A DNA stretch of 64,000 nucleotides from Neptunomonas concharum (GTDB lineage: Bacteria; Pseudomonadota; Gammaproteobacteria; Pseudomonadales; Balneatricaceae), in assembly GCF_008630635.1 (NCBI RefSeq), contig NZ_CP043869.1:62001-126000 (forward strand). The letters run 5' to 3'. A model generated the notes under the pieces. That model saw only the letters and a list, made by a program, of their open reading frames with translations. It had not been told where the DNA came from and searched no databases. Made by a program: the position numbers and the translations under genes. Shown here one piece after another: positions 36,548-43,791 of the stretch; position 1 is the stretch's first letter, and every line of letters starts with the position of its first letter.

Positions 36548-37743
36548 GATCCATTGCCTTTTTTCATAGAGGTGAAGAGAGGTTGTAAATTGCAGTGGCT
36601 TTCAGGCTGGTCATATCCCAAGGTATCCAGTTCGGATACAGGGTGTAAAAAACCTTCTTGAGGTGATTGGGAAACCAAAGAGCGCGGGTGTATGAGTGGA
36701 ATAGTTTGGCGTAGCTGGCCGTTCCATTCACGGTATGTCAATTTACGACCTTTAAAACCGGCTAGTTCAAACTTATCGGACATTAGATAAGCTTTGAGGG
36801 TATTTACATCGTTACTGTTGGTACGTGTTACCGCTTCTGCCACAGAGCGAACGGCTGCCCAGGCGGCGTAATCTTCGTTGTTCATCCAGCGCCCTGCGAG
36901 TCTATCAAAGCGGCTCTGTAGCTGGGCTGCGCCCCATTGTTCCACCACACGATGCCATGTAACGGGTGTTAACCCCTGAGTGCCAACGACCGGTCGAGGT
37001 AGCCAAGTGTTGTAGAGAACATACTCACCAAAGTCGCCACGCTCATCGGCAACCACTACGACATCGTAATCTTTTCCTTGAGTGAATAGCGGCATCTCTT
37101 TTTGTGCTGTCCTGCGAAGATCGGTATCAAAGCTCCACTGCTTTTCATCAACAATTTTATGACCAAAGCGTTTTGCTGCGCGCTTTAATGCAGCGGAGTA
37201 GGCTTTGTCGTCCTCCGTTGCACCGGTGATCATTAACCATTTAGTTAACCGTTTGCTTTTAAGCCATTGACCTAATGCATCGGCGAGCATTGCGCGGCTA
37301 GGCATACTGTGCAATGTATTGTTGAGGCATATATCGGTGCGCAACGCGTCGTCTTTGGCTGCACTGTTAAAAATCAAAACATCCTCACCTAGCAATGAGG
37401 AAAGCTGTTGTAAGGCAGTACTTGGCATGTCTGCCACAAACACGCGAATGCCGTCAGCGTAGAGCTGCTGAGCTTGGGCCGCTAATGACTCCCACTGATC
37501 GCTTTCGGTGATAGAGAGTGTGTAGTGGTGTTTCAGAAACCGGCCTGTGGTATTGCTGTCCGCTATACCTAATTCGGCACCGCGTAAGCCAGCGTCTTTA
37601 GGCTCGGGAAGAATATTGGAGAGAACCGGGCCTCTATCTTGCTGCAGCTTGATAAAAGCGACCTCCATCTCCAGCGGTGCAGCACAGATGGGTAGACTTA
37701 GAAGGCTGAGCAGTAAACCCCCAGCTAAGTTACGTGGTTTCAT
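36544..37743 (-). CDS. PQQ-associated ABC transporter substrate-binding protein
   Basis: 399 residues with a signal peptide (LLLSLLSLPICA). The body is a type I periplasmic-binding fold of the branched-chain amino-acid (LivJ) kind, but slanted to the PQQ-linked family (I recall TIGR03863). The ligand is unknown. It is the first gene of a tightly overlapped four-gene operon (binding protein, propeller, ATPase, permease); pairing a LivJ-type binder with an ABC-2 exporter-like permease is unusual and typical of this cluster only. Confidence 0.85.
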   Translation of the reverse strand: MKPRNLAGGLLLSLLSLPICAAPLEMEVAFIKLQQDRGPVLSNILPEPKDAGLRGAELGIADSNTTGRFLKHHYTLSITESDQWESLAAQAQQLYADGIRVFVADMPSTALQQLSSLLGEDVLIFNSAAKDDALRTDICLNNTLHSMPSRAMLADALGQWLKSKRLTKWLMITGATEDDKAYSAALKRAAKRFGHKIVDEKQWSFDTDLRRTAQKEMPLFTQGKDYDVVVVADERGDFGEYVLYNTWLPRPVVGTQGLTPVTWHRVVEQWGAAQLQSRFDRLAGRWMNNEDYAAWAAVRSVAEAVTRTNSNDVNTLKAYLMSDKFELAGFKGRKLTYREWNGQLRQTIPLIHPRSLVSQSPQEGFLHPVSELDTLGYDQPESHCNLQPLFTSMKKGNGS

Positions 37744-37830
37744 AAGCGTCTATTTTTATTATGATGAATTGTCCAGCTTAAGGTCTTCTGTGGATGTGCG
37801 GAATATGAAGAAAGTACGAATCAATTAGTT

Positions 37831-37853
37831 CTGAAGTAGTATGTTTGAGCGCC
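37831..37853 (+). promoter_or_regulatory. AGTAGT-type element in the ABC/cupredoxin divergent region
   Basis: CTGAAGTAGTATGTTTGAGC, continuing GCCC, matches the element before the aldehyde dehydrogenase (CTAAAGTAGTAGTTTTTCGC) in 14 of 20 bases. It lies 52 bases before the cupredoxin-like start and 87 bases from the ABC operon start. Confidence 0.35.
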
Positions 37854-37905
37854 CTATTGGTTATGCATGATTGATGGACTGCAAATTTCAAATCAGGAGA
37901 ACATC

Positions 37906-38346
37906 ATGCGTGCTATGCGTCATTTCACGGCTGCCACTTTATTAATGGGCGCAACTCTTGCTGCGTCAATGCCTGTTTTGGCTGAGGGAGATTTAACCCG
38001 TCGACCAGAAAAATTGCCTGATCTGGTACTTGGCACAGAAGACAATCGCTACTTGCTCTCGCAAAAGCAGTATGAATTAGAAACCGGTAAATCTTACAAA
38101 CTTAAGATTATTTCCAGTGGGCAAACGGAGTACGCTCTTAAAGCCCCTGAGTTTTTCACCTCCATTTTTTTAAGAAAAGTTGAGGCAGGAGATATGGAAA
38201 TCAAAGCGGTAATGCTCACTGAGCTAGAGTTTGAGCAAGAGGGTGAGGCTGAGATCTACTTCGTACCGATCAAGCCGGGTGCATTTGAATTCTATGCCGA
38301 AGGTTTGGAAGAAAAAGGCATGGAAGGCGTATTTAACGTCCGTTGA
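37906..38346 (+). CDS. Secreted cupredoxin-like protein lacking copper ligands
   Basis: 146 residues from the ATG at 37906, which follows AGGAG. The signal peptide ends at about AAASMPVLA, giving a mature protein of about 120 residues. Beta-strand-rich sequence such as SYKLKIISSGQTEYALKAPE and EIYFVPIKPGAFEFYAEG fits a cupredoxin-type fold. The mature part contains no Cys and no His, so a type 1 copper site is impossible. It is divergent from the PQQ ABC operon and probably coregulated with it. A periplasmic accessory role is inferred. Confidence 0.65.
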   Translation: MRAMRHFTAATLLMGATLAASMPVLAEGDLTRRPEKLPDLVLGTEDNRYLLSQKQYELETGKSYKLKIISSGQTEYALKAPEFFTSIFLRKVEAGDMEIKAVMLTELEFEQEGEAEIYFVPIKPGAFEFYAEGLEEKGMEGVFNVR

Positions 38347-38417
38347 TGCCGGATTAATTTGTAAAACACATCAGACTACGGTAAATCAGTAGGTTTGTGA
38401 CCTATTGAGATAGCCCT

Positions 38418-38804
38418 ATGCACGCGATCGCTTGGGCTACATGCTTTTCGCAATAGCTTCCACCTTGCTGGGCAGTATGGCTGGTTCTTAGGTATTGGGC
38501 TGCTGTCGCTGGCCGAAGTGTTTGCACTGGAGTTTACTGTACCCATCTGGACGGCCATCTTTGCATCAATCGCGTTAAAAGAAACACTGACGCGCGCAAA
38601 TTGATCGCGCTATCTGCATTATCAGCACATTATTGTATGGTAGAAGCGATGCTCGGTATGTTGCTTTATCAAGAGCACTTTGAATTTGCTATTATGCTTG
38701 GCGGTGCGCTGATGCTGTTGGGCAATCTGGTGAATGCATGGGGTGCGCCCGCATCAACACGAGAGCAAGTTGGCACCCGCGAAGCGCTCAAACCCCGTAG
38801 ATAG
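38418..38804 (+). pseudogene. Remnant of an EamA/DMT-family transporter
   Basis: Two pieces of one transporter survive. The first reads HAFRNSFHLAGQYGWFLGIG and LLSLAEVFALEFTVPIWTAI, then KETLT, which is the TM3-TM4 region of an EamA protein. It runs out of frame into the second, ALSAHYCMVEAMLGMLLYQE and LGGALMLLGNLVNAWG, which is the last helix. An intact protein has about 300 residues; here the N-terminus and roughly 150 central residues are missing. The decay is seen directly; the family is by eye. Confidence 0.6.
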
Positions 38805-38820
38805 TTAAAAGGTAGGTATT

Positions 38821-38997
38821 TTGAATCGTCGTAAAAAAGGTAATCAGATCCTAAAAGCCCGTGCTAAAAAAGCTAAGGCGAAACTAGCACCCAAAAGTAA
38901 GCCTAAATATATCAGCAAAGCGGATCGAGCCCTGTTAGCAACGGCTGAGCCAAGCCAGATGGATGAACATGGTGCGGTAGCCGAGGCTATTGAGTAG
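38821..38997 (+). CDS. Small basic DUF2986-like protein
   Basis: 58 residues with a TTG start preceded by AAGGTAGG. The first part (NRRKKGNQILKARAKKAKAK) is very basic; the second is KPKYISKADRALLATAEP. Short proteins beginning MNRRKKINxxLKxRxKKxxAK are widespread in marine gammaproteobacteria (I recall DUF2986); nucleic-acid binding is possible but unproven. Confidence 0.7.
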   Translation: MNRRKKGNQILKARAKKAKAKLAPKSKPKYISKADRALLATAEPSQMDEHGAVAEAIE

Positions 38998-39024
38998 AAA
39001 TCTCATATAGCGAAAAAGAGTTAA

Positions 39025-39438
39025 AAAAAGTTTTCTTATTTCAGTTTCGTTTCAGTTTTGGGTTTTAAAGTACACCCATCAACACAACGAATTAAGGAAT
39101 ACAGATCATGAAAACTTTACTGAACGCAACTTTGATCACTACAGCTCTTTTCGCATCACAAGCTTTTGCTAACCCACTTGATGACTTGGGTGCGCAGGCA
39201 ACTGAAACCAACCTAGCGCAAGGTGCAGCTCACACGCAAAACTACACACCTGCCAGCAACCCGCTATCTGATTTAGGTAACTCGGTTGAAGCACACCTAG
39301 CAGATGGTCAAACGATTACTGCAAGCAGCGCACCCAGCTCAGTTGTCTTTGCTCTAGAGCCAACTAACTCAAAAGAAGCGTTACTGTAACGCTTCTTCTG
39401 CTCCAACAGCCGGGAGGTGCCAGCCTCCCGTAAGCTAT
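39025..39438 (+). repeat. Tandem unit 1 (promoter, secreted peptide gene, double hairpin)
   Basis: First of three near-identical units of about 413 bases (others start at 40042 and 40974). Each has two TTTCAGT heptamers 11 bases apart (39039-39045 and 39050-39056) before a TTAAAGT-like -10, an AAGGAA ribosome site, a 93-codon gene, a 12-bp perfect inverted repeat over the stop codon (39373-39397), and a CGGGAGG/CCTCCCG hairpin (39411-39430). Tandem heptamers at 11-base period are how OmpR/PhoB-type regulators usually bind. Confidence 0.85.
39108..39389 (+). CDS. Small secreted repeat protein, copy 1
   Basis: 93 residues: a signal peptide (LLNATLITTALFASQAFA) and a mature part of about 71 residues. 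The mature part contains two copies of an NPLxDLGxxxExxLAxG motif (NPLDDLGAQATETNLAQG and NPLSDLGNSVEAHLADG). There are no cysteines. I do not recognise the family. It is one of three paralogues within 2.2 kb, all with the same flanks. Confidence 0.8.
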   Translation: MKTLLNATLITTALFASQAFANPLDDLGAQATETNLAQGAAHTQNYTPASNPLSDLGNSVEAHLADGQTITASSAPSSVVFALEPTNSKEALL

Positions 39439-39599
39439 CCACTGATTAGACCTACCTACCACTTACCCTCCACGATTTTAGTTTGCATCTCACATACGTG
39501 ACGGTGATCTTGGGATTATCTGGAACGATTTTTTGTAGAACTGTCGAAGGTTATAGCCTTTTAGATTTACAAAGCGTTATACAGCCTCAGGAGAAGTAT

Positions 39600-40004
39600 A
39601 TGGTTGTTGTAGCTAGGTTTTCTTTTCCCTACGAAGCGCATATAGCCAAAGCTAACTTAGCAAGTGCGGGTATTGAAAGCTTTATTGCCGATGAACATAC
39701 GGTAAATGCACAATGGCTCTATTCCGATGCCCTCGGCGGTGTCCGATTAATGGTTGCCGAAGAAGATGCCAATCAAGCCAGTGAAATACTGGGTGAGGAT
39801 TTCTCGCAATGTTTTGAAAACGCCGATGATGCGGTAGAAGGACACATAGATGTGTGCCCACATTGTGGTAGCAGTGATATAGCCGCCTATACCAAAGGAA
39901 AGCGTTCAGCATTTCTTGTTTTCATTTTGCTGGGTTTCCCTTTGTTCTTTTACCAGCAAGGTTATATGTGTAATCAGTGTGGAGCGTTTAGTAAGACGCT
40001 TTAA
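39600..40004 (+). CDS. DUF2007-domain protein with C-terminal zinc ribbon
   Basis: 134 residues from the ATG at 39600, which follows AGGAGAAG. The first 75 residues (ARFSFPYEAHIAKANLASAG, GGVRLMVAEEDANQASEIL) match DUF2007, a putative signalling domain. Then CPHCGSSDI and CNQCGAFS form a zinc ribbon, interrupted by one membrane segment (FLVFILLGFPLFFYQQGY). It lies between tandem units 1 and 2 and does not belong to the repeat. Confidence 0.78.
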   Translation: MVVVARFSFPYEAHIAKANLASAGIESFIADEHTVNAQWLYSDALGGVRLMVAEEDANQASEILGEDFSQCFENADDAVEGHIDVCPHCGSSDIAAYTKGKRSAFLVFILLGFPLFFYQQGYMCNQCGAFSKTL

Positions 40005-40041
40005 TTGGCTATAGTATCTACGTGTAGATCATAAATAGTTT

Positions 40042-40456
40042 AAAAAGGTTTTCTTATTTCAGTTTCGTTTCAGTTTTGGGTTTTAAAGTACACCCATCAA
40101 CACAACGAATTAAGGAATATAGATCATGAAAACTTTACTGAACGCTACTTTGATCACTACAGCTCTTTTCGCATCACAAGCCTTTGCTAACCCACTTAAT
40201 GATTTGGGTGCGCAGGCAACAGAATCCAACCTAGCGCAAGGTGCAGCTCACACGCAAAACTACACACCTGCCAGCAACCCATTGGCTAATTTAGGTAACT
40301 CGGTTGAAGCGCACTTAGCGGATGGCCAAACGATTATTGCAAGCAGCGCATCCAGCCCAACGGTATTTGCACTAGAGCCAACCAACTCAAAAGAAGCGTT
40401 ACTGTAACGCTTCTTTGTCCCAACAGCCGGGAGGTGCCAGCCTCCCGTAAGCTATC
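40042..40456 (+). repeat. Tandem unit 2
   Basis: Second copy of the unit described at 39025. The TTTCAGT heptamers are at 40057-40063 and 40068-40074, and the hairpins over and after the stop are conserved. The flanks match unit 1 up to CCCGTAAGCTATC and then diverge. Confidence 0.85.
40126..40407 (+). CDS. Small secreted repeat protein, copy 2
   Basis: 93 residues, the same signal peptide and both NPLxxLGxxxExxLAxG motifs (NPLNDLGAQATESNLAQG and NPLANLGNSVEAHLADG). It differs from copy 1 at only a few residues, several of them through synonymous and conservative changes, which suggests selection or gene conversion on the protein. Confidence 0.8.
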   Translation: MKTLLNATLITTALFASQAFANPLNDLGAQATESNLAQGAAHTQNYTPASNPLANLGNSVEAHLADGQTIIASSASSPTVFALEPTNSKEALL

Positions 40457-40617
40457 GCCTTGTCTGCCTCTTACGCCTTACACAATTCTAAAATCTATCA
40501 AAGCTGCCCTTTTTAGCCTATTTGCTCTCAATATTTTTGGTGTTTCCCTCTCAATAATACAAAGTGACGTATAATGGTACCGACCTTATTGTGTAGCCTA
40601 AGGAGAGCGGGTTAGTA

Positions 40618-40911
40618 ATGGAAATGCTAAGGGAGTTAATAGCGACCCTTATTTTTATTGTAGGTGTTACGCTTGTTGTCTCACTCATTGGAGCATTTGA
40701 TTGGGGAGATCTTATTGCGGCGATAGGTTGCTTCATGGCAGCGTATTTTATATGGCCAAGTAAAAGGCATGGCTATAGAGAGCAAGATAATCGTTTTCTC
40801 GATATGCTGGAAATTATCATAGAGTTGCCAATAGATATATTAGTCTGGATAGTTCGCTTTGTGATACGGATATTTCGTAGTAATGACGGCGGAATAAATA
40901 TTGATCTGTGA
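40618..40911 (+). CDS. Uncharacterised two-TM membrane protein
   Basis: 97 residues, with hydrophobic segments at about 8-28 and 30-46 and an amphipathic C-terminus (IIELPIDILVWIVRFVIRIF) that may form a third. No family is recognised. AAGGAG lies 11 bases before the ATG and a TATAAT at 40570-40575 could be its -10. It sits between tandem units 2 and 3 as an unrelated insertion. Confidence 0.65.
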   Translation: MEMLRELIATLIFIVGVTLVVSLIGAFDWGDLIAAIGCFMAAYFIWPSKRHGYREQDNRFLDMLEIIIELPIDILVWIVRFVIRIFRSNDGGINIDL

Positions 40912-40973
40912 TACTTTTAGATGTTGATAACAGCCCGATTTATGCTCCGTCGTTATATATAATAAAAAATAGT

Positions 40974-41387
40974 AAAAAGCTTTTCTTATTTCAGTTTCGT
41001 TTCAGTTTTGGGTTTTAAAGTACACCCATCAACACAACGAATTAAGGAATACAGATTATGAAAACTTTACTGAACGCAACTTTGATCACAACTGCTCTTT
41101 TTGCATCACAAGCTTTTGCTAACCCACTGAACGATGTGGGTGCACAAGCGACCGAATCCAATCTAGCGCAAGGTGCTACTCACTCGCATAGCTATACACC
41201 TATCAGCAACCCATTGGCTGATTTAGGTAACTCGGTTGAAGCGCACCTAGCGGATGGTCAAACGCTTACTGCAAGCAGCGCATCCAGCTCAGTTGTTTTT
41301 GCACTAGAGCCAACCAACTCAAAAGAAGCGTTACTGTAACGCTTCTTACGCCCCAACAGCCGGGAGGTGCCAGCCTCCCGTAAGGCT
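40974..41387 (+). repeat. Tandem unit 3
   Basis: Third copy, with TTTCAGT heptamers at 40989-40995 and 41000-41006 and the same hairpins. Downstream the match ends at CCCGTAAG, after which come 230 bases of unexplained sequence and the integron-cassette array. Confidence 0.85.
41058..41339 (+). CDS. Small secreted repeat protein, copy 3
   Basis: 93 residues, the most diverged of the three (NPLNDVGAQATESNLAQG, SHSYTPISNPLADLG). The signal peptide and C-terminus (ALEPTNSKEALL) are unchanged. The identical C-terminus is partly forced by the inverted repeat that overlaps the stop codon. Confidence 0.8.
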   Translation: MKTLLNATLITTALFASQAFANPLNDVGAQATESNLAQGATHSHSYTPISNPLADLGNSVEAHLADGQTLTASSASSSVVFALEPTNSKEALL

Positions 41388-41617
41388 AAACTCCCCGCTT
41401 GAGTCTTCTTGTGTTCTGTTTTTATATCAGTATTTTTCCGTCTATGTAGCATTATCCTGCACTTATTTGCAAACTGACCATGTATTGTGTCCACCTATTG
41501 GTGAAAAACGGTTTGCATAAAAATGAAAAGTGAGCTAAATCAGTAAGTTAATATTTAGAAGGAAGTGTTGGAGGTGCCAATAGGTGGCCCCAATAGATGG
41601 AATCCGTATACTAAACT
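41388..41617. other. Non-coding left flank of the cassette array
   Basis: 230 bases with no credible ORF. It holds a perfect 11-bp inverted repeat CCACCTATTGG (41491-41501) and CCAATAGGTGG (41577-41587). A left attachment site and a cassette promoter would be expected here; the end CTAAACTGTTAGCC is reminiscent of the end of attI sites, but no integrase gene is present. Confidence 0.4.
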
Positions 41618-41637
41618 GTTAGCCATCAGGAGGGGAA

Positions 41638-42471
41638 ATGTACTTAAAGAAAAACTTAGATATTGTACAAAAGATTCGAGAAGCAGATTTTCAAGGGCAA
41701 TCAAAACAACAAATGAAACCTCTTTATATTGAGCAAAATGCCTTTGATGTCGATCTAGACACACCAATATATAGAGTAATGGAACTGCAACATTTATATG
41801 CTGACGTTAGTAATAATGTGTTAACCCATGTCAAAGCGTGCAAGGAAACTTGGGGGGATGATTATGAAAATCCCTTATTACAAGTAGAATATACAGAAGA
41901 GGTAACAGGCGAAAAATTAACTCTAGCTGGGATCGTGGATGATTTCTACGGATTATCTTGGACTTATGATGATGTTGAGCGCTCTTCAAACTGGCAGGCT
42001 TTTTCTTACGGGAGAGAAGCTGTAAGGATAAAGAGCACGCCAAGAAAACTTCTTAATGCCTTGATGTCACTAGACGACAATTTTTTCATGCTTCATCATT
42101 ACATAGGTAAGGTGAACTATTATGATGCAGATGATCTGGTTCAGTACTTTAAACAAACCCATTATGAGCACCATTTGGATTCGTTAGGTCAGGGGGCTGT
42201 TCTTTCTCTAATGGCACTCAGGAATTGCTTTGAGAGTGAACAAGAAGTTAGGTTGTTATATTCTTACGATCCAAGCTCGAATGACTGGGTTGCCCAGAAT
42301 GTAGCTAAGCCCCAAGGTTTCCCACTTTGCAGAGTACCGATTAACTGGGCTCAAATTTTAGATGAGGTCGTACTAGCTCCGGGATTAGAGGATTCAACTC
42401 TAAGTTCAATTCGAAAGTTTTTGAGTACCAGGACTATCAAATGTTTGGTTAAGAGCAGCGCTTTAAGTTGA
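41638..42471 (+). CDS. Cassette 1: DUF2971 family protein
   Basis: 277 residues, after a strong AGGAGGGG 4 bases before the ATG. LAGIVDDFYGLSWTYDDVE, YGREAVRIKSTPRKLLNAL and NCFESEQEVRLLYSY match DUF2971, a family frequent in genomic islands and integrons; no activity is known to me. Its stop is 2 bases from the attC, as typical for cassettes. Base composition is more AT-rich than the housekeeping genes around it. Confidence 0.75.
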   Translation: MYLKKNLDIVQKIREADFQGQSKQQMKPLYIEQNAFDVDLDTPIYRVMELQHLYADVSNNVLTHVKACKETWGDDYENPLLQVEYTEEVTGEKLTLAGIVDDFYGLSWTYDDVERSSNWQAFSYGREAVRIKSTPRKLLNALMSLDDNFFMLHHYIGKVNYYDADDLVQYFKQTHYEHHLDSLGQGAVLSLMALRNCFESEQEVRLLYSYDPSSNDWVAQNVAKPQGFPLCRVPINWAQILDEVVLAPGLEDSTLSSIRKFLSTRTIKCLVKSSALS

Positions 42472-42472
42472 T

Positions 42473-42607
42473 GGCTAACAATCTGTTTAAGAGTGATTCG
42501 CAACGCGTGGCATTTTTACTGTGCGTTGATTTAGGTGATTTAGGTGATTAAGGTGGTATGCGGCGTCTTTTGTATTGCGTTGCTCACACCTTAACAGGGC
42601 GTTAGCG
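42473..42607 (+). repeat. attC site 1 (Vibrio-repeat-like)
   Basis: About 135 bases from GGCTAAC to GTTAGCG. Inner arms such as TTCGCAACGCGTGGCATTTT and GTATTGCGTTGCTCACACC give the folded hairpin form. The 16 bases TTAAGGTGGTATGCGG recur in the last site of the array (44684-44699). Overall it resembles the long repeats of Vibrio chromosomal integrons. Confidence 0.88.
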
Positions 42608-42613
42608 GAAAGT

Positions 42614-43330
42614 ATGGTGCCGTGTCGTTTGTGCAAAACTGGGAGCCTGTTAAGAAACTCTCATATTATTCCGGAGTTTTTATATTCGGCCTTATATGAT
42701 GAAAAGCATAGGTTTCACAAGATATCTGTTGATGAAAATCAGAAAAACACTTTGTCTCAGAAGGGTGTTAGAGAGTTCCTGCTCTGTGGTGAATGCGAGC
42801 AAAAACTATCCAAATATGAAAGATATGCAAGTTTAGTTCTTAACGGTGGTTTGGAACTTACGGTTAGACGCGAGGGCCGTTTAATTCATCTTGAGGGTAT
42901 TGATTATAATATCTTCAAACTTTTTGCTCTCTCAATTTTATGGCGTGCCAGTGTTTCAAGCTTAGATGTTTTTGATCAAGTTACGCTCGGCCCTCATGAA
43001 GAAACACTACGAAAAATGGTGTTCAACGGAGAATCAGGTAAAGAGTACGAATACCCGTTTATTTTGTCACCGATTATCCATGAAGGTGAGGTACAAGAGG
43101 CACTCATAGTGCAACCTACACGTACCAAACTTGCTGGCCACCAAGCGTACCGTTTTGTATTTGGTGGTCTTGCTTGGGTGTTCTTGATAAGCAGTCATCG
43201 AGCACCAGATGTTGTAACATCCGCGTCAATCAGCAGCTCAGGAAAGCTAACAATGCTTCCTTGGGAGCTTGCTGATATGAAGTTTATTGTTCATATGGCG
43301 CAAGAATTATCCCAACAAGGAAAGTTATGA
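42614..43330 (+). CDS. Cassette 2: zinc-binding HNH-like protein
   Basis: 238 residues. I chose the ATG at 42614, 13 bases after the attC crossover point and after GCGGAAAG; a longer reading would start inside the attC. PCRLCKTGSLLRNSHIIPEF followed by LLCGECEQKLSKYE gives two CxxC pairs around an SHIIP motif, like the treble-clef fold of HNH nucleases. The third catalytic histidine is not obvious, so activity is uncertain. The rest is unrecognised. An antiphage role is conceivable from context only. Confidence 0.65.
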   Translation: MVPCRLCKTGSLLRNSHIIPEFLYSALYDEKHRFHKISVDENQKNTLSQKGVREFLLCGECEQKLSKYERYASLVLNGGLELTVRREGRLIHLEGIDYNIFKLFALSILWRASVSSLDVFDQVTLGPHEETLRKMVFNGESGKEYEYPFILSPIIHEGEVQEALIVQPTRTKLAGHQAYRFVFGGLAWVFLISSHRAPDVVTSASISSSGKLTMLPWELADMKFIVHMAQELSQQGKL

Positions 43331-43334
43331 AAAT

Positions 43335-43424
43335 CGCTAACAAGGCGTTCAACTTCAGCTTGCAAGCTGGCTCGGACCTTCAACACGCTACGAGTTTTTC
43401 CGGCCCGTTAATGCGGCGTTAAAT
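43335..43424 (+). repeat. attC site 2
   Basis: About 90 bases from CGCTAAC to GTTAAAT. Inner arms AGCTTGCAAGCTGG and the end CCGTTAATGCGGCGTTA are of the common 60-90 base attC class, unlike the longer first site, so cassettes of different origin are mixed. Confidence 0.82.
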
Positions 43425-43444
43425 ATCCTCAGGAGGAGGCATCT

Positions 43445-43684
43445 ATGAAAGACATTAATTCTGAATTGAGAAAGTTAGTGCTCGGAAATGGAATTAGAGG
43501 GACATTGTTGCTTATATTTTTGAACTATGGTTTTTTCTCTTTCGTCTTTAATCTTGTGGACTTGGTGACAGACTTTAGAGCGCCAGCGTTTGGAGGGCCA
43601 TGGGGTGTGTTGTTATTTTCCTGTGGCATGGCATCAGCCTGGTTGTTGTGGCCATATAAACTGAGATCTGAAAAGAACATTTAA
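43445..43684 (+). CDS. Cassette 3: small two-TM membrane protein
   Basis: 79 residues after AGGAGGAGG. Two hydrophobic segments (about 19-38 and 52-70) with a short polar loop (DLVTDFRAPAFGG). No family is recognised. Short two-TM proteins are common integron cargo. Confidence 0.65.
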   Translation: MKDINSELRKLVLGNGIRGTLLLIFLNYGFFSFVFNLVDLVTDFRAPAFGGPWGVLLFSCGMASAWLLWPYKLRSEKNI

Positions 43685-43762
43685 CAAGCGGCTGTTGTTG
43701 CCACTGCGTGGCTGGGACTGCTTTTCAGCTGCTTCGCAGCCTGATAACTGTCTACTTTTTAT
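43679..43762 (+). repeat. attC site 3, 3' end lost
   Basis: It starts properly with ATTTAAC and has the inner arms (GGCTGGGACTGC, CAGCTGCTTCGCAGCC), but no GTTRRRY follows before the next gene. The crossover half has been deleted or replaced, which would lock cassettes 3 and 4 together. Confidence 0.6.
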
Positions 43763-43791
43763 GGGTAACACCAGTATCCGGTCGGAGAATC

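Noticed and set aside
39025-41387. The three repeats as a CRISPR array or transposon
   Set aside because: The repeats are about 413 bases, contain a gene and have spacers of 500-600 bases with genes; there is no transposase or terminal inverted repeat.
41555-41767. Minus-strand ORF at the left end of the array
   Set aside because: It spans the cassette boundary and the DUF2971 start, so it is a shadow; it shows no integrase motif.
42575-42613. An upstream start for the HNH-like cassette gene
   Set aside because: It lies inside the attC site; the ATG at 42614 has a ribosome site and follows the crossover point.
43708-43791. An upstream start for the GNAT gene
   Set aside because: The extra 28 codons are attC-derived DNA; the ATG at 43792 has a ribosome site and starts the acetyltransferase fold.
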